A program made the translations under genes and the position numbers. DNA of 64,000 bases from Natronorubrum bangense (GTDB taxonomy: Archaea; Halobacteriota; Halobacteria; Halobacteriales; Natrialbaceae), in contig NZ_CP031305.1 of the NCBI RefSeq assembly GCF_004799645.1, forward strand, positions 1,674,001-1,738,000, given 5' to 3'. Of the stretch, positions 1 to 10,340 are shown in pieces; within the stretch, counting starts at the first letter, position 1; the number at the start of each line of letters is the position of its first letter. The notes under the pieces were generated by a model that worked only from the letters and a program-made list of their open reading frames with translations, was not told where the DNA came from and did no database searches.

Positions 1-104
1 AGGTCCGGATGAGGCCGCCGCAACGGCGGTCGAATCTGGGCTTCGCAAGGGGGCTTAAGTCGTAACAAGGTAGCCGTAGGGGAATCTGCGGCTGGATCAC
101 CTCC
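1..104 (+). rRNA. 16S ribosomal RNA, 3' end (partial)
   Basis: This is the last part of the small-subunit rRNA and its 5' end lies outside the window. It contains the universal GTCGTAACAAGGTAGCCGTA segment followed by GGATCACCTCC, the anti-Shine-Dalgarno end, which finishes near base 104. It heads a 16S - tRNA-Ala - 23S - 5S operon. Confidence 0.97.
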
Positions 105-257
105 ACAGACCGGGACTGGGGCGATGCCCCAGCCCACAAGTCGTAGCGTTTTGCGCTACGCGGTTCACGTTCGATTGACCCATCGCTGGGCCGATCGGGC
201 ACCTTAGAACTACCGAGGCTAACACGTATATCTCTGTCCGCCCGTCTGGGCGGACGT

Positions 258-329
258 GGGCCCATAGCTCAGTGGTAGAGTGCCTCCTTTGCAAGGAGGA
301 TGCCCAGGGTTCGAATCCCTGTGGGTCCA
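258..329 (+). tRNA. tRNA-Ala (anticodon TGC)
   Basis: The acceptor arms GGGCCCA (258-264) and TGGGTCC (322-328) pair, with discriminator A329. The anticodon loop TTTGCAA lies on a CTCCT/AGGAG stem and gives TGC. The T-arm contains GGTTCGAATCC. Its place in the 16S-23S spacer is the usual one for haloarchaeal rRNA operons. Confidence 0.97.
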
Positions 330-469
330 TGACTCGTACCGGTCACAGATCCGTGCCCTTAAGTGGGCGACGGGATTGTGATTGAGTACGACTGAACTGA
401 TGCACCACCCCGCGTAAGTGTGGGTGGGAAGGGTCAATGCAGGCCGGCCGTCTACCGGCGTGCAGATGA

Positions 470-511
470 GACCGTGTGTACGTGTAGTCCAGGCGTCCAC
501 TGGACCCGTTC
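470..511 (+). other. 23S rRNA processing stem, 5' arm (bulge-helix-bulge-like)
   Basis: Bases 470-492 are exactly complementary to 3523-3545 (23 bp). Moving inward, GCGTCC (493-498) pairs with GGACGC (3514-3519), a 3-nt bulge ACT (499-501) follows on this arm, then GGACCCGTTC (502-511) pairs with 3504-3513. Two 3-nt bulges on opposite strands are the signature of the archaeal splicing-endonuclease site that releases pre-23S rRNA. As I pair it the central helix is 6 bp instead of the canonical 4. Confidence 0.85.
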
Positions 512-559
512 CCGGGTCACTATACGTTGCGACTTTGTCGCAACGCCGATCCGATGAAC

Positions 560-3472
<2,913 letters not shown>

Positions 3473-3503
3473 CATATTACATCGCATTGGATCCGTGACG
3501 CGA

Positions 3504-3545
3504 GAACGGGTCCGGACGCAAACTGGACTACACGTACACACGGTC
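3504..3545 (+). other. 23S rRNA processing stem, 3' arm
   Basis: This is the partner of 470-511. It consists of GAACGGGTCC (3504-3513), GGACGC (3514-3519), a 3-nt bulge AAA (3520-3522) and then 23 bases exactly complementary to the 5' arm. Folding brings the two ends of pre-23S together for excision. Confidence 0.85.
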
Positions 3546-3596
3546 AGAGAGACCACCGATTACGGTTTGACGACGGTTCGATTCCGTTGATCGGCG

Positions 3597-3718
3597 TTAC
3601 GGCGGCCACAGCGGCGGGGTTCCTCCCGTACCCATCCCGAACACGGAAGATAAGCCTGCCTGCGTTCCGGCGAGTACTGGAGTGCGCGAGCCTCTGGGAA
3701 ATCCGTTTCGCCGCCTCC
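3597..3718 (+). rRNA. 5S ribosomal RNA
   Basis: This 122-base segment has the haloarchaeal 5S pattern: GGCGGCCACAGCGG at the start, CCCGTACCCATCCCGAACAC in the middle and CGCGAGCCTCTGGGAA near the end. The termini GGCGGC and CGCCGCC pair as helix I. It is the last RNA of the operon; no tRNA-Cys follows it, although many haloarchaeal operons have one there. Confidence 0.95.
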
Positions 3719-3737
3719 ATTCATACTCAATATCCAT

Positions 3738-3766
3738 ACAGCAGCTGTTTTAAGATTCGATTTTTA
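3738..3766 (+). terminator. Possible rRNA operon terminator
   Basis: Just after 5S there is a short CAGCAGCTG symmetry followed by TTTT and then TTTTT runs. T-rich tracts end transcription in archaea. No stronger stop signal is visible before the convergent padR gene. Confidence 0.4.
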
Positions 3767-3800
3767 AATGAACGCTGTCCAACGTATGTGTCGTATGTGT

Positions 3801-3840
3801 GCTCGAGCGCGAGCTGTTAGACACCGACTCGAGCGCGAGT
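3801..3840. repeat. Twin small hairpins downstream of 5S
   Basis: GCTCGAGCGCGAGC (3801-3814) and ACTCGAGCGCGAGT (3827-3840) share the 12-base core CTCGAGCGCGAG. Each forms a 5-bp stem around AGCG, and the outermost base pair differs but stays paired (G-C versus A-T). The 3719-3993 interval holds no other feature apart from the terminator-like T runs. Confidence 0.5.
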
Positions 3841-3993
3841 CGCGGACCGTTCGAACAACCGGCAAAGTAATAAAATCCGCAACGGCACTGGATTCTGCGG
3901 ATACACGGCTTGAGTTCTGTCGGCGTCTGACCATGGCGATGAGAGTGGGGCAGTGTAAGGCGGGTGGGATATGTTGTAACAGCCGTCTGACCC

Positions 3994-4266
3994 TCAGTCG
4001 AGATACTGTTCCTCCCACTTTCTGCGGGCTTCGATCTGCTCGAGTCCGCGATCGCTGATCGCGTAGTAGTTTGTCCGCCGGTCGAGCTGTCCCTTTTCGA
4101 CAAGTGCTTTATTAACCAGCGTGTCGAGATTGGGATACAACCGGCCGTGGTTAATTTCACTACTGTAATATTTTTCGACTTCTTCTTTTACGTCTTGGCC
4201 AGACGGTTGGTCGGCCCCAGCGATCACGTACAGGAGATCGCGTTGAAATCCGGTCAGATCGTCCAT
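3994..4266 (-). CDS. PadR family transcriptional regulator
   Basis: A 90-residue winged-helix DNA-binding protein of the PadR type, a family that usually represses a neighbouring or distant target in response to a small molecule. The N-terminus DLTGFQRDLLYVIAGAD, the central wing-helix GRLYPNLDTLVNKALVEK and the tail NYYAISDRGLEQIEAR are the typical PadR order, and the length matches the small one-domain members. I chose the ATG at 4266 because MDDLTGFQRDL is the usual start; an upstream in-frame ATG (4290) would add eight residues. The neighbouring cold-shock gene is transcribed in the same direction but is 274 bases away, so co-regulation is not implied. The target cannot be told from sequence. 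Confidence 0.85.
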   Translation of the reverse strand: MDDLTGFQRDLLYVIAGADQPSGQDVKEEVEKYYSSEINHGRLYPNLDTLVNKALVEKGQLDRRTNYYAISDRGLEQIEARRKWEEQYLD

Positions 4267-4540
4267 TGTGCTACCACACAGACAAACCAACTAACCGACT
4301 ATTTGTTATCGTTCTCGTATCAACGGTTGCAAAGGCGTTTTGGAAGACTAACTAGAGTAACAACACTGAGCAATCGGCTTGGTATCAGTAAGAGAGTACT
4401 ACTGGCTCTGGAATGAAACCAGCGTCGCTATCGACATCGCAGCCCCGAACAAACTCGAGGCAACGCTGTCGCGTTCGAAGTAGGTGTCTGAAGAATGTAT
4501 AGTTGAATGTGAAACCCGTTACCGAACGTAAGAAGCCGTA

Positions 4541-4735
4541 TTACAGGCGGGTGACGTTGGTGGCGCGGGGGCCCTTGGGGGCCTGTTCAATATCGAATTC
4601 GATGTCTGTGCCTTCTTCGAGGTCCGGACCGCCAACGTCTTCCATGTGGAAGAAAACGTCATCGTCCGCGTCGTCCGTCGAAATGAAACCGTAGCCGCCT
4701 GTGTCGTTGAAGAAATCAACGTTTCCTTTCGCCAT
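4541..4735 (-). CDS. Cold-shock domain protein (CspA-like)
   Basis: A 64-residue single cold-shock domain, an OB-fold that binds single-stranded RNA and DNA and acts as an RNA chaperone. Both RNP motifs are present: GGYGFIS (residues about 13-19) and DVFFHMEDV (about 26-34). The length equals the usual 64-70 residues of the family. The protein is acidic, as expected in a haloarchaeon. The ATG at 4735 gives the standard MAKGNVDFF start; 4762-4781 holds a TATA-like palindrome about 30 bases upstream, consistent with a leaderless mRNA. Confidence 0.93.
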   Translation of the reverse strand: MAKGNVDFFNDTGGYGFISTDDADDDVFFHMEDVGGPDLEEGTDIEFDIEQAPKGPRATNVTRL

Positions 4736-4761
4736 TGCAATCAAAGAGTGTGCCCCGCCAC

Positions 4762-4781
4762 GTATAACAGTTGTGTTATAC
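4762..4781 (-). promoter_or_regulatory. Promoter/operator palindrome of the cold-shock gene
   Basis: GTATAACA (4762-4769) and TGTTATAC (4774-4781) are perfect inverted repeats around GTTG. The TATA-like core lies 27-40 bases upstream of the cold-shock start codon, where a haloarchaeal TATA box for a leaderless transcript would be. A regulator bound here would block TBP, so the palindrome may be both TATA box and operator; that is inference. Confidence 0.55.
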
Positions 4782-4877
4782 TCGTCCTCTCGAGAACCAG
4801 ACACACACGTAAGTGAAATAGCTGAAAATTCGCCTCTCAAGCCTTATTTTCTGCGTTTAGAAGTGTGCTTATACTGA

Positions 4878-4911
4878 TTAAATATTTCTCATGACCGTGA
4901 GATGTCACGGT
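4878..4911 (+). promoter_or_regulatory. Orphan promoter-like site with perfect palindrome
   Basis: A TTAAATA box (4878-4884) is followed by ACCGTGA-GATG-TCACGGT (4894-4911), a perfect 7-bp inverted repeat at the expected transcription start. No convincing gene begins just downstream: 4912-5172 holds no recognisable coding sequence or RNA. Confidence 0.4.
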
Positions 4912-5172
4912 TTAGGGTTGCTACCGGCCGATTCCATTTTCGGTTGAGTGATACGTTCGGTTCAGACGCGCTCCGATGCGACGCGTGAACCGACTGAACA
5001 AGCGACTCGAGATCTGAGACGACTCTCGAATCGTGTCGGTGGGCCCGAAAGACGCATTGTTGCAGAACCCACTCAGAGACGTCTGCTCGCCGCGGGCAGA
5101 GATCACCCAGGTAGCGTTCATCGAGTGTTCGTGAGACGTTTGTTACAGCGCAGTTGACTGCGTCGAAGGTGC

Positions 5173-5463
5173 TTGCCTTCTGATTGGCAGTCTCGATTTC
5201 CGATCGCCGGCACAGAGTTCGTCTTTCCGGGAACGGCCCTCGCCTTTGCGCTACGGTTTCTGGCCAGTGACTGTTCTGTGGAACTGTACGGTCGGCGGGC
5301 GCAATATGATGTGGTTAACATCATGTTTGCGATGAACTTCGTCGTGTTCGCGCCCGTCTGGTCGATAATCGCCACACCAGCAGCCGGCCCCGATCCTGCG
5401 GGTCAGTTTGCGGACGTTTTTGGTACTCTGCTTGTCTCTATCGTTCGCCAGAAAGGGACGTGA
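5173..5463 (+). CDS. Hypothetical protein, possible membrane protein (doubtful)
   Basis: An open frame of 96 residues that I do not recognise. The middle has two short hydrophobic stretches (FVFPGTALAFALRFLA and a segment rich in I, F, V and W around residues 48-66). It begins with TTG, has no visible ribosome site, and its stop overlaps the GTG of the next frame by four bases (GTGA), the arrangement of translationally coupled genes. Possibilities are a real two-gene operon, two halves of one broken membrane protein gene, or chance. Confidence 0.3.
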   Translation: MPSDWQSRFPIAGTEFVFPGTALAFALRFLASDCSVELYGRRAQYDVVNIMFAMNFVVFAPVWSIIATPAAGPDPAGQFADVFGTLLVSIVRQKGT

Positions 5464-5759
5464 TCGTACTGGACCCGCGACTTCACTGGCTGCGAAACGC
5501 CGCCTCGGCAGCGAGCAGCCAGGCCACCAGGATCATCATGTTCGTTGCCACCGCTTTTTTGCTCGCGCCCGTGTTCTTTGGTGTTTGGCCTGTTTTCGGT
5601 GTCGGAGTACTCTTTACGTTGATGGTTGGCCAGCACCTGCTGCAACTCGCTCTTACTATCGCTGAGACACCAATCGGCGATCTTGTTGTGTCGGTTGTCC
5701 GCTCCAGTGAACAGGAAGGTGCCGAAGATTCAGCTACCGCCTGGTCTTCGCTGGGTTGA
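5460..5759 (+). CDS. Hypothetical membrane protein
   Basis: A 99-residue frame with a continuous hydrophobic core (ATRIIMFVATAFLLAPVFFG and a following VLFTLMVGQHLLQLALTI), which looks like two membrane helices, and a polar tail rich in E and S. The start is GTG at 5460, overlapping the stop of the upstream frame. I recognise no family. The hydrophobic pattern supports it as coding more than the preceding frame. The aminopeptidase gene follows 104 bases downstream on the same strand. Confidence 0.42.
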   Translation: MIVLDPRLHWLRNAASAASSQATRIIMFVATAFLLAPVFFGVWPVFGVGVLFTLMVGQHLLQLALTIAETPIGDLVVSVVRSSEQEGAEDSATAWSSLG

Positions 5760-5862
5760 TTTCGGCTGTTGCGTCCCGGGCGATCGTTTTGCCGGTGAAC
5801 TGAACACTGACGTATGATGGCGAACGGAGAGCGTTTAGTGGCCACCCTCGAGAGTAACCGGT

Positions 5863-6957
5863 ATGGACGAACGCGTTCGCAAACACGCCGAGGTACTGGT
5901 CGACTGGAGCGCTCGCGTTGAGGCGGGCGATAACGTCGTGCTCGCAGTGGGGCCTGATGCCCACGAGCTTGCGGTTGCAGTCGCCGAGACGCTTGGCAGT
6001 CGGGGCGCGAATCTGCTTGCAACCTACAGCTCCGGCGAGATCACGCGCGCGTATCTCCGAGCTCATGATGGCGACTTCGAGGAGAATCCGGCCCACGAAC
6101 TCGCACTGGTCGAACAGGCAGATGTGTATCTCTCGCTTGGGGGCGGTCGAAACACGAGTGCAACGGCGGATGTTCCGGGTGCAACTCGGCAGGCCTACAA
6201 CAGCGCCAGAGCTGGAATCCGCGAGACGCGACTGGATACTCGATGGGTGTCGACGGTCCATCCGACACGTTCGCTCGCCCAGCAAGCCAACATGGCCTAC
6301 GAAGCGTACCAGGAGTTCGCGTATAACGCGATTCTTCGAGATTGGGAGTCACTGGCCGAAGAGATGGCCAGACTGAAACAGTTGCTCGACGACGGCTCGG
6401 AAGTCCGGCTCGTCTCGACTGACACCGATCTCACGATGCGAATCGACGATCGAACGGCAGTCAACAGCGCTGCTTCGGTGGTCTACGACTCGCATAATCT
6501 GCCCAGTGGCGAGGTGTTTACCGCACCGTACGCCACTGAGGGGACGGTGACCTTCGACGTCCCGATGACGCTTCATGGAGATGCGGTCCGCAACGTTCGC
6601 CTCGAGTTCGAAGCCGGCGAAGTAGTCGAGTACGATGCCGAGCAGGGGGCCGACGTCATCGCTGAAATCATCGACACTGACGACGGTGCGCGTCGACTCG
6701 GCGAACTCGGGATCGGGATGAATCGCGGGATCGACCGCTATACGGACAACATCCTCTTCGACGAGAAGATGGGCGAGACGGTCCATCTCGCGCTCGGGCG
6801 AGCCTACGACGCGAACCTTCCCGAAGGGGAGTCCGGCAACGAATCCGCGATCCACGTCGACATGATCACCGACGTCAGCGAAGATTCACGACTCGAGATC
6901 GATGGCGAGGTCGTCCAGCGAAACGGCCGGTTTCGGTGGGAGGACGGCTTCGAGTAA
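5863..6957 (+). CDS. Aminopeptidase, M29 family
   Basis: A 364-residue metallo-aminopeptidase of the thermophilic M29 (AmpS/PepS) family, which removes N-terminal residues from peptides in the cytoplasm using a two-metal centre. The start MDERVRKHAEVLVDWSARV is the normal family start. The conserved metal-ligand region is intact: a Glu in LPSGEVFTAP (about 217-226), a Glu in GELGIG (about 283-288), Glu and His in GETVHLALG (about 307-315), and His and Asp in IHVDMI (about 332-337). Length is normal (360-415 in the family). It stands alone as a transcription unit. Confidence 0.93.
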   Translation: MDERVRKHAEVLVDWSARVEAGDNVVLAVGPDAHELAVAVAETLGSRGANLLATYSSGEITRAYLRAHDGDFEENPAHELALVEQADVYLSLGGGRNTSATADVPGATRQAYNSARAGIRETRLDTRWVSTVHPTRSLAQQANMAYEAYQEFAYNAILRDWESLAEEMARLKQLLDDGSEVRLVSTDTDLTMRIDDRTAVNSAASVVYDSHNLPSGEVFTAPYATEGTVTFDVPMTLHGDAVRNVRLEFEAGEVVEYDAEQGADVIAEIIDTDDGARRLGELGIGMNRGIDRYTDNILFDEKMGETVHLALGRAYDANLPEGESGNESAIHVDMITDVSEDSRLEIDGEVVQRNGRFRWEDGFE

Positions 6958-7289
6958 TCTCACGAGTGGAGACGGGACCTGTTACGGCCGGTTTCGAACC
7001 CGTCACGGTAACTGGTAGGTGTCTGTTAACGGTGTCTCGTGTAGATCCTGTGTGTTGTAACCAGTAGACACGGTTCTCGAAGCACCTGCATAATAATACG
7101 GTACTCCAGTCTTTCATCGAGTACCGCCATGACCGGTGGCGGCAAGTAACCGGTCAGGGATTTGCTATTCCCCTTCCACAGTTGTCTGCCCGCCCCGCCG
7201 GAGGCGGCATATATCCGGCGTTGCAGCTCACCGCGCACGATTTTTCGACGGGCCGACACGCTCTCGAGGCTCGAGTGCCTACGCCAGCT
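6958..7289. other. Intergenic region with hairpin and promoter
   Basis: Between the aminopeptidase and the DUF309 gene I see no gene. TGACCGGT (7130-7137) and ACCGGTCA (7149-7156) form a perfect 8-bp inverted repeat with an 11-base loop. A CATATAT box at 7208-7214 is the likely TATA box for the downstream gene. Confidence 0.5.
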
Positions 7290-7904
7290 ATGCGCGACCA
7301 GCTCCGGGCAGGGGCCGCGATCTACAACGCGGGCTACTACCACGCCGCCCACGACGCCTGGGAAGAACACTGGCTCGACCTCGAGTCAGGCACTGATGAT
7401 GAGCAACTGCTCCACGGGCTGATTCAGTGTACGGCTGCTGTACACCACGCCCACGAGCAAAACTGGGAAGGGGCTGTTGGACTGGCAGCGAGCGCCCGTG
7501 AGTATCTCGAAGCGGTACCGCCTGAGTACCACGGTGTCAATCTTCCGCCGATCCGGGCGTTTCTCACGGCGCTTGCAGCGGATCCAGAACGCATAGAGCG
7601 TCAGCCACCTGTTCAGTTCGAACACGAGGGCGAGCGACCAACGCTTGCAACACTCGAGTTCGCGCCGACGGCGATTGCGGCGACTGTGCTTGCCGACGAG
7701 TTGGGGTTCGACGAAACGCCAGTTGTGCAGGCCCGAACGTACGCTGAGCGAGACCTCGAGGCTGGCGATGACGGCAGCCAGTTCATCGCACTGTTGTTTG
7801 CGTTCGTCCGAGAGGAGGCCCATCGCGGAATCATCTATCAGCGACTGCGCGACCACGTCGGCAGGCGACAGGCTCGAGAAGCAGACGTCGACGGACTGTT
7901 CTGA
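7290..7904 (+). CDS. DUF309 domain-containing protein
   Basis: A 204-residue protein of the DUF309 family, function unknown. The diagnostic motif is near the N-terminus: IYNAGYYHAAHDAWEEHW (about residues 11-28), with the family's conserved His and Glu residues, followed by QCTAAVHHAHEQNWEGA. Bacterial relatives are compact helical proteins of 120-180 residues; the haloarchaeal C-terminal extension is acidic. I chose ATG 7290 because MRDQLRAGAAIYNAG matches the family start and a TATA-like CATATAT lies about 80 bases upstream; GTG 7275 or TTG 7182 are possible longer starts. Its stop codon is the first base triplet of a palindromic repeat. Confidence 0.8.
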   Translation: MRDQLRAGAAIYNAGYYHAAHDAWEEHWLDLESGTDDEQLLHGLIQCTAAVHHAHEQNWEGAVGLAASAREYLEAVPPEYHGVNLPPIRAFLTALAADPERIERQPPVQFEHEGERPTLATLEFAPTAIAATVLADELGFDETPVVQARTYAERDLEAGDDGSQFIALLFAFVREEAHRGIIYQRLRDHVGRRQAREADVDGLF

Positions 7905-7976
7905 TACGGTCTACTGTAATCAATGACCGCCGACCCCATCCTGGCGATCGGCGGGAAATCGTTACAGCAGTCCGTA
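7902..7976. repeat. Palindromic element anchored on a stop codon
   Basis: TACGGTCTACTGTAA (7905-7919) and TTACAGCAGTCCGTA (7962-7976) are imperfect inverted repeats, with an inner pair CCGCCGA/TCGGCGG. The element starts with the TGA stop of the DUF309 gene. The same ACGGnCTnCTGTA end occurs at 14870-14889 and 37290-37305, and in altered form at 38569-38626. It could act as a terminator or be a miniature mobile repeat. Confidence 0.65.
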
Positions 7977-8025
7977 TGAATCGTGCGCGTTCGAGATCAG
8001 TGATCGAGAAAAGCCAAGGCGGTGT

Positions 8026-8769
8026 TCAGTCGTGGTGGGCGGAGTTGTCCTGTGGCTCGTAACCGAGTGCCTCTCGAGCGCGCTCGATCGAGTAGTACTT
8101 GCGGTCGTTGTCGGAGATGCCGTAGACGATCTCGTAGTCGTAGTCGGCACGGATACAGCGATCGAACAGGTGTGCACAGTCGCGGTAGGAGAGCCACATC
8201 GCCTGGCCACGCTCGTAGTCGATCGGTGGGTGACCTTCGGTGAGGTTGCCGATGCGGACGTTGACGACCGAGATGCCGTACTCGTCGTGGTAGTAACGGC
8301 CAAGCGCTTCGCCAGTGACCTTCGAGACGCCATAGAGGTTCCCTGGCCGGGGAAGTTCCGTCCCATCAAGCAGGTAATCGTCGTCTGTACGGTACATTTC
8401 GGGAGTGCGCTCTTCGGTCTCGAAGGCGCCGACGGCGTGGTTCGAGGAGGCGAACGCAACCTTTTCGACCCCGGCGTCGATGGCAGCCTCGTAGACGGTT
8501 TGCGTGCCGTCAATGTTGTTCGTCAGGACGCTCTTCCACGGTGCTGTCTTCCGGGGGTCACCCGCAAGGTGGATAACGACATCGATGCCGTCCATCGCCT
8601 CCCGGACAGTTTCCCTGTCGGTAATGTCTGCGACGACGAACTCGCCCGGGTGATCGTCCGTCGGCGGATCGCGATCCAGTAAACGCCACTCGTGTTCGTC
8701 TGCGAGGCCGCCAAGGATGGCTGTCCCGACTCGCCCCGCAGCCCCAGTAAGCAGGACCGACTGTGCCAT
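8026..8769 (-). CDS. azf: NAD-dependent glucose-6-phosphate dehydrogenase (archaeal zwischenferment)
   Basis: A 247-residue extended short-chain dehydrogenase that closely resembles the haloarchaeal Azf enzyme, which oxidises glucose 6-phosphate with NAD+ for the oxidative pentose phosphate pathway and is unrelated to bacterial Zwf. The Rossmann motif GAAGRVG is at residues 9-15, the HLAGDP segment near 67-72, and the catalytic YGVSK near 145-149. The C-terminal KYYSIERAREALGYEPQDNS is typical of Azf. ATG 8769 gives MAQSVLLTGAAGRVG. A uronate dehydrogenase of the same superfamily is the alternative, but the C-terminal region favours Azf. Confidence 0.82.
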   Translation of the reverse strand: MAQSVLLTGAAGRVGTAILGGLADEHEWRLLDRDPPTDDHPGEFVVADITDRETVREAMDGIDVVIHLAGDPRKTAPWKSVLTNNIDGTQTVYEAAIDAGVEKVAFASSNHAVGAFETEERTPEMYRTDDDYLLDGTELPRPGNLYGVSKVTGEALGRYYHDEYGISVVNVRIGNLTEGHPPIDYERGQAMWLSYRDCAHLFDRCIRADYDYEIVYGISDNDRKYYSIERAREALGYEPQDNSAHHD

Positions 8770-8938
8770 TCGTTCGAAGTGAGGCATACCGTCGATAAGT
8801 AACGTGCGATTCCGCGCTGTCGTGGTCGTCCATCGCATTCGATACGCCACCGTTGCACACTGTATCCCTCTCGAGTGACCGTCTCCAGCCACGCTCTGGA
8901 CCGGAATCGACTTCCCGACGGCACGCGAGGCCTCACGC

Positions 8939-9307
8939 ATGTCGACTGATGAAACCCCGACCGACGCCGAGGCCGCCTGCTTCGAGGCCGGTATCAAGTT
9001 CGGCACGCTGTACCACCAGTTCGCCGGCACACCGATCGCTCCTGAGAGCGCACCCAGTCTCGTAACGGCGATGGAGGAGTCGATCGAGAACCAGCCCCAC
9101 TGTACCGACGTCACTGTCGACGTGCGAATGGACGAACTCGAGGCCGAACTCGCCGATTCGACGGCCGACTACACCGAGCTAACAGGCCGATTTCTCGAGG
9201 TCGAGATCGTCGTCGACTACGAGGGCTATGCAGTCGTGACGCGCATGGACATGGAAGACGGCTATCCGTTGATGCGGGTTGTCTCCGTTCGCGACGGCGA
9301 CTGCTAG
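8939..9307 (+). CDS. mptD: Dihydroneopterin aldolase, archaeal MptD type
   Basis: A 122-residue member of the archaeal MptD family (formerly DUF372), which cleaves 7,8-dihydroneopterin to 6-hydroxymethyl-7,8-dihydropterin and glycolaldehyde in pterin/folate synthesis. The N-terminal CFEAGIKFGTLYHQFAGTP and IENQPHCTDVTVDV are characteristic of the family. Length is normal. The partner enzyme MptA, which makes the upstream pterin precursor, is encoded at 43902-44834. The gene is divergent from azf with a 169-base spacer. Confidence 0.88.
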   Translation: MSTDETPTDAEAACFEAGIKFGTLYHQFAGTPIAPESAPSLVTAMEESIENQPHCTDVTVDVRMDELEAELADSTADYTELTGRFLEVEIVVDYEGYAVVTRMDMEDGYPLMRVVSVRDGDC

Positions 9308-9389
9308 CGGCGACGGACGGTTTCAACGGGTACGGAAGGCGCGTTCCTCGACGGTAGTCATATCTTCTTCCCGACATGATTTCGGGGTG

Positions 9390-9671
9390 ATGATGAGTAA
9401 GAGCCGACCGAACGATCCACCGGACGACGACGACGTCGAACGCCCATGGCACGACTCCGAGGAGTTTCAGATGACGACCTCGAGTTCGCCGTCTCTGCGA
9501 AGCGATCTTCACCAGTTGGGATTGCTCATCGCTCTCGTCCTCGCAGTTGTCGCTGTGGCAGTACACGTCTCGGAGGCTCACACGAGTTTCGTGGCGGCGG
9601 TCGTTCTCGCTCTCGCGGTGCTCGTCGCTGTGATCTCGGTTCCGTACGACGAGTTCCGAGATCGTGAGTGA
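9390..9671 (+). CDS. Small membrane protein, hypothetical
   Basis: A protein of about 93 residues with an acidic, proline-rich N-terminal 30 residues, then two hydrophobic helices (QLGLLIALVLAVVAVAVHV, FVAAVVLALAVLVAVISVP) and a short charged tail. Two adjacent ATGs (9390, 9393) can start it; CATATCTT at about 9359-9366 would be a TATA box for a leaderless message. I recognise no family. Confidence 0.6.
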   Translation: MMSKSRPNDPPDDDDVERPWHDSEEFQMTTSSSPSLRSDLHQLGLLIALVLAVVAVAVHVSEAHTSFVAAVVLALAVLVAVISVPYDEFRDRE

Positions 9672-9812
9672 GCACACTGCAAACTCGGTGGCAAATACAG
9701 GTCATACCTTTCGAAATCGATCGGCCGTCCCCTCGAGACCGCGCCTCTCCTCCCAGTTTTCACTTTCACTTTCGGGCTACCTTTTAAACCCAGTCCCGGT
9801 GAAAGAACACGT

Positions 9813-10280
9813 ATGAGTCAAGCGACATTCGGCGACGACGAGGAACTGTTCGGTGAAGCAGCCAACGAGATGCGCGCGGACGTCGAATCCTCACTCGAGG
9901 ACGGATGGGGGACACTCCCCAGCGCCGATGACGTCTGGGAGACAGACGCCGACAACGTCTTGGGTGTGTTAAACGGCCTCAACTCCGCACTGAACGTCGG
10001 CGATGCCGAGGAACATCTTCGTGACGCCAAAAAGTGGTTCACGATGGGCCAGCGAGCCGACGCGTTCGAGGACGCCGACGACCTCGAAGAAGAGATCGCC
10101 GACCTCGAAGACGCGATCGCGGACATCGCCGAGGCGGGCGAACAGGTTGGCGAACTCACCTCGACGATTCCGGCGCTTCGCGGGACGCTCCAGGACGCCG
10201 GGAGCACGGCCGAAGCCGACGAAGACGCTGATGAAGAAGCGGCGGCAGAAGACGAAGATGAACCAGCGGACGAAGAATAA
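9813..10280 (+). CDS. DUF5790 family haloarchaeal protein
   Basis: A 155-residue, very acidic protein of unknown function found in haloarchaea. The N-terminus SQATFGDDEELFGEAANEMR and the central GVLNGLNSALNVGDAEEHLR are the conserved blocks. Residues about 85-125 form a probable coiled coil (repeated D-L-E-E-E-I-A-D-L-E pattern), and the last 30 residues are almost entirely D, E and A. ATG 9813 follows a TTTTAAACC box at 9782-9790. Confidence 0.75.
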   Translation: MSQATFGDDEELFGEAANEMRADVESSLEDGWGTLPSADDVWETDADNVLGVLNGLNSALNVGDAEEHLRDAKKWFTMGQRADAFEDADDLEEEIADLEDAIADIAEAGEQVGELTSTIPALRGTLQDAGSTAEADEDADEEAAAEDEDEPADEE

Positions 10281-10340
10281 CGCCAAAACTGCCGCCAGAC
10301 ACACCGCGGACGAATTGCCTATCGCCCCACTGTACACCCA

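Noticed and set aside
3719..3993. tRNA-Cys after 5S rRNA, as in many haloarchaeal operons
   Set aside because: No cloverleaf or GCA anticodon arm is present in this interval.
5483..6022. Minus-strand frame of 179 codons opposite the aminopeptidase start
   Set aside because: Arginine-rich antisense shadow without hydrophobic core or motif.
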